Of a DNA stretch of 8,523 nucleotides, positions 6,933-8,523 are shown one piece after another; positions within the stretch are counted from its first letter, which is position 1, and each line of letters starts with the position of its first letter. The notes beneath the pieces are model-generated. The model was not told the origin of the DNA, did no database searches, and worked only from the letters and a program-made list of their open reading frames with translations. A program made the translations under genes and the position numbers. Source of the stretch: Methanobacteriota archaeon (lineage in GTDB: Archaea; Thermoplasmatota; Poseidoniia; Poseidoniales; Thalassarchaeaceae); NCBI GenBank assembly GCA_002727275.1, contig PBWO01000010.1:7921-16443 (forward strand), read 5' to 3'.

Positions 6933-7211
6933 ATGAAATGGGATACTCCAACTAAACAGAAAATAGAGGCTTTGAGCTTCGGCCTCCTTTTTGGGGTGGT
7001 TATCTTGCTTGAATTAGGAGTGGTAGAAAGGGATACCTTCGGGTTCGCTCTAATCGGTTTGACTGGAGTCTGTTTACTGACTATATTTGCCCTCTTACGC
7101 GATTTAGAATACCGCCCCCACTCAATTGTCTTCAAAAATAAGGAGAATCAATCAGAACCAGAACCAGATCCCGAACAGGAACCCAGCTGGTGGGTAGAAC
7201 AAACAGAGTGA
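6933..7211 (+). CDS. Two-helix membrane protein with WW C-terminal tail
   Basis: This 92-residue protein of unknown family has two predicted membrane helices, about 14-33 (SFGLLFGVVILLELGVV) and 36-55 (TFGFALIGLTGVCLLTIFAL), joined by a short acidic turn. The following RDLEYRPH is positively charged, which by the positive-inside rule puts both ends in the cytoplasm. Residues 71-84 are an acidic Pro/Glu spacer, and the chain ends PSWWVEQTE with W86-W87 at -7 and -6. I chose the ATG at 6933 because AAAGGA lies 10 bp before it and the hydrophobic region begins soon after. The frame is open upstream to 6777 but that part only overlaps the previous gene. The next gene starts 3 bp after the stop, so the cluster is very likely one transcript. 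Confidence 0.75.
   Translation: MKWDTPTKQKIEALSFGLLFGVVILLELGVVERDTFGFALIGLTGVCLLTIFALLRDLEYRPHSIVFKNKENQSEPEPDPEQEPSWWVEQTE
7153..7194 (+). repeat. Tail-coding direct repeat, copy 2
   Basis: Second copy of the 42-bp repeat at 6860-6901, lying at the same place and in the same frame relative to the end of its gene. The two copies are 293 bp apart. Confidence 0.85.
7187..7211 (+). repeat. Gene-end repeat, copy A
   Basis: These 25 bases, from the Trp codons through the TGA stop, match 8096-8120 at 23 of 25 positions. The two differences (V/E and E/A) are both amino-acid changing. The final GAGTGA lies just before the next start codon and might also act as a weak ribosome-binding site. Confidence 0.75.
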
Positions 7212-7214
7212 ACT

Positions 7215-8120
7215 ATGGATAGCGAGCCCGAGAATAAGACCAAACTGCCAATATATGGTTTTGCCACAATTATACTTCTATTCATCTTATTTCCACATGC
7301 TCAGAATATAATCAGACAAATCGAATTGTCGGATTGGGAGAAGACCGAGGGAACTGTCACCACTTACGAACCATACAATTACACTTTCAGATACAATTAT
7401 TCCGTAGAGGGAATTGAATATACAGAGTGGAGGTACTCCTTCTCTTGGGATACTGGAACCCCAAGATCAGATGGACCATACTTCGAAGAATACATAGAAC
7501 CAGGAATGAAAACAAGTATTATTGGTACAGGCACACAATATTGCGTTAAATCACTCTCATTTACTCTAGAACCAAATGCAGCCGCAGAAGTTTTGGTGGT
7601 TTCCTGGAAAGATACCTTCGCTGCCAGTATCGCCAACGAATTCCCAGACGATTCCGCTGCTAGTGTCAGAATTGAATTAGTAAAAGCCGGAGGAACGAGA
7701 GAACAGGTTTCCTTCTTCTATAACGAACCATCCAACCGCACAAACCTCAACTTAACAGAACCTGGAAACTATGTGATTACATTCTCCAACAATAGACAAT
7801 ATTGGTCGCAATCCGGCGAATATTGGTGTGTAGGTAACCATGAGTTGACCGTAGAAATTCACAACAACCCCCCGGCGTTTGCGAATTTCATTGAGGGCGA
7901 ACCGGTAACTGTTCACTATGACCCCAATAATCCTGACTTTGGGGTCATTATTATGCCCGAATTTTCTGGCTTATATTTGTCCATTGGCGCAATATTTGCA
8001 GTCTATGCTATCGCCTTGTATACCATTTTCAATCATGAACCAAAGCCCAAGGGGGAAGAGGAAACCTCTCTCACGAATCCCCATAGCAGAAGCAACTGGT
8101 GGGAAGCACAAACAGAGTGA
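7215..8120 (+). CDS. DUF3592-like membrane protein with inserted extracytoplasmic domain and WW C-terminal tail
   Basis: This 301-residue protein has a membrane helix at about 12-29, a large loop, a second helix at about 251-272 and a short C-terminal tail. The loop ends look like the two halves of DUF3592, a family of unknown function: W41-x-K-T-x-G-x-V, then YNYSVEGIEYTEWRYSF at 60-76, and EGEPVTVHYDPNNPDFGVI at 227-245. Between them, about 100-222, is an extra beta-rich segment not usual for the family. It contains the only two cysteines, C110 and C205, well placed for a disulfide. Sequons N55-Y-T, N61-Y-S, N174-R-T and N179-L-T fit an exposed, glycosylated loop. The chain ends SNWWEAQTE with W295-W296 at -7 and -6. 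The gene starts 3 bp after the previous stop and the next starts 4 bp after it. Function unknown; a cell-surface sensor or envelope protein is a guess. Confidence 0.82.
   Translation: MDSEPENKTKLPIYGFATIILLFILFPHAQNIIRQIELSDWEKTEGTVTTYEPYNYTFRYNYSVEGIEYTEWRYSFSWDTGTPRSDGPYFEEYIEPGMKTSIIGTGTQYCVKSLSFTLEPNAAAEVLVVSWKDTFAASIANEFPDDSAASVRIELVKAGGTREQVSFFYNEPSNRTNLNLTEPGNYVITFSNNRQYWSQSGEYWCVGNHELTVEIHNNPPAFANFIEGEPVTVHYDPNNPDFGVIIMPEFSGLYLSIGAIFAVYAIALYTIFNHEPKPKGEEETSLTNPHSRSNWWEAQTE
8096..8120 (+). repeat. Gene-end repeat, copy B
   Basis: Partner of 7187-7211 (23 of 25 identical), again from the Trp-Trp codons to the TGA stop. The preceding spacer is not repeated here: the third protein has its own sequence up to the SN before the Trp pair. 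Confidence 0.75.
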
Positions 8121-8124
8121 TGTT

Positions 8125-8523
8125 ATGAAAAAGGACGGCACGATTCAGGGGGTCATTGGGGCCGGGATAGTTTTCTATTGGTTAGGAAGCCCGTGGTGGC
8201 CTTATTTATCCGCACTTAATGACCCTGATCGCGACTGTGGCACCATGGGTTGCTACGATATTTTTGTCGTCCCGTTCATCTTCCTGATTGTTTTATTCTT
8301 ATCATTCATATCGTTCCTCTTCTGTAGATTTCTTGGGCGGATCTATTACGAAAATAGGATGTCGAGCGCGAAATATTCGAGCGCCTGGGGCCCGGACCGC
8401 GCGGAATGTCCTCATTGCACAAATAAGAGTGAAAAGTCAAACCACAAACTCACCTACTATCCATCAGACTCCGGTGTTATCAACTACTGGGAAAACAGGA
8501 TACGCCGCCTTGGCACATATCGC
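8125..8523 (+). CDS. Membrane protein with CxxC motif, 3'-truncated by the window edge
   Basis: An open frame runs from the ATG at 8125 to the window edge without a stop (133 residues visible). The start is 4 bp after the preceding stop, which makes it the fourth gene of the cluster. A first hydrophobic segment covers about 8-28 and includes SPWWPYL. A short loop with C38 and C43 follows, then a strong membrane helix at about 45-69 (IFVVPFIFLIVLFLSFISFLF). After it come basic residues and C95-P-H-C98, a possible half zinc site or redox pair on what is probably the cytoplasmic side. No known family is recognised. The segment around 8360-8410 uses more GC-rich codons (gcg, ccg, cgc, ggc) than the genes just before it. 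Whether it ends in the same WW tail lies outside the window. Confidence 0.72.
   Translation, partial: MKKDGTIQGVIGAGIVFYWLGSPWWPYLSALNDPDRDCGTMGCYDIFVVPFIFLIVLFLSFISFLFCRFLGRIYYENRMSSAKYSSAWGPDRAECPHCTNKSEKSNHKLTYYPSDSGVINYWENRIRRLGTYR

Noticed and set aside
1..8523. RNA genes, CRISPR repeats, insertion sequences, attachment sites
   Set aside because: No tRNA-like cloverleaf, rRNA stretch, regularly spaced repeat, transposase or integrase motif was seen; the only direct repeats are the gene-end tails.

Overview
The window looks like a stretch of an archaeal chromosome with compact, mostly short-spaced genes. The strongest taxonomic evidence is the head-to-head pair of a diphthine synthase (DphB/Dph5 type) and a Trm5-type tRNA(G37) methyltransferase, a combination expected in archaea and eukaryotes; the intron-free, operon-like layout points to archaea. 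Acidic proteins, intermediate base composition and weak or absent Shine-Dalgarno sites would fit a planktonic euryarchaeon such as Marine Group II (Poseidoniales), but that placement is inference.

Region 1 (1-2826, + strand) is an amino-acid block: the 3' part of threonine synthase, a Cys/Met-metabolism PLP enzyme (cystathionine gamma-synthase/lyase or O-acylhomoserine sulfhydrylase type) and a LysE/RhtB-family exporter. Together they cover the homoserine branch point between threonine and methionine/cysteine, plus a possible efflux outlet.

Region 2 (2820-5374, - strand) holds dphB followed by an unrecognised, tryptophan-rich 580-residue protein whose start codon overlaps the dphB stop (ATGA). 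Its 3' end overlaps the exporter gene tail-to-tail by 7 bp inside a small perfect palindrome. Region 3 (5403-6587, + strand) is trm5, diverging from dphB across only 28 bp that contain a perfect inverted repeat.

Region 4 (6622 to the right edge, + strand) is a tight cluster of four small or medium genes for probable membrane proteins: a short Cys/His-motif protein, a two-helix protein, a DUF3592-like protein with a large insert, and a CxxC membrane protein cut by the window edge. The first three end in the same short C-terminal tail, with a Trp-Trp pair exactly at positions -7 and -6 from the C-terminus and a terminal Glu. The tail-coding DNA is nearly identical between neighbours, and every difference in the aligned repeats changes an amino acid. 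This shared tail is the most interesting signal in the window and suggests a common partner or targeting system for an otherwise unrelated set of proteins.

No rRNA, tRNA, CRISPR array, insertion sequence or integrase was seen. No gap between genes exceeds about 50 bp, so there is no long non-coding stretch to describe.
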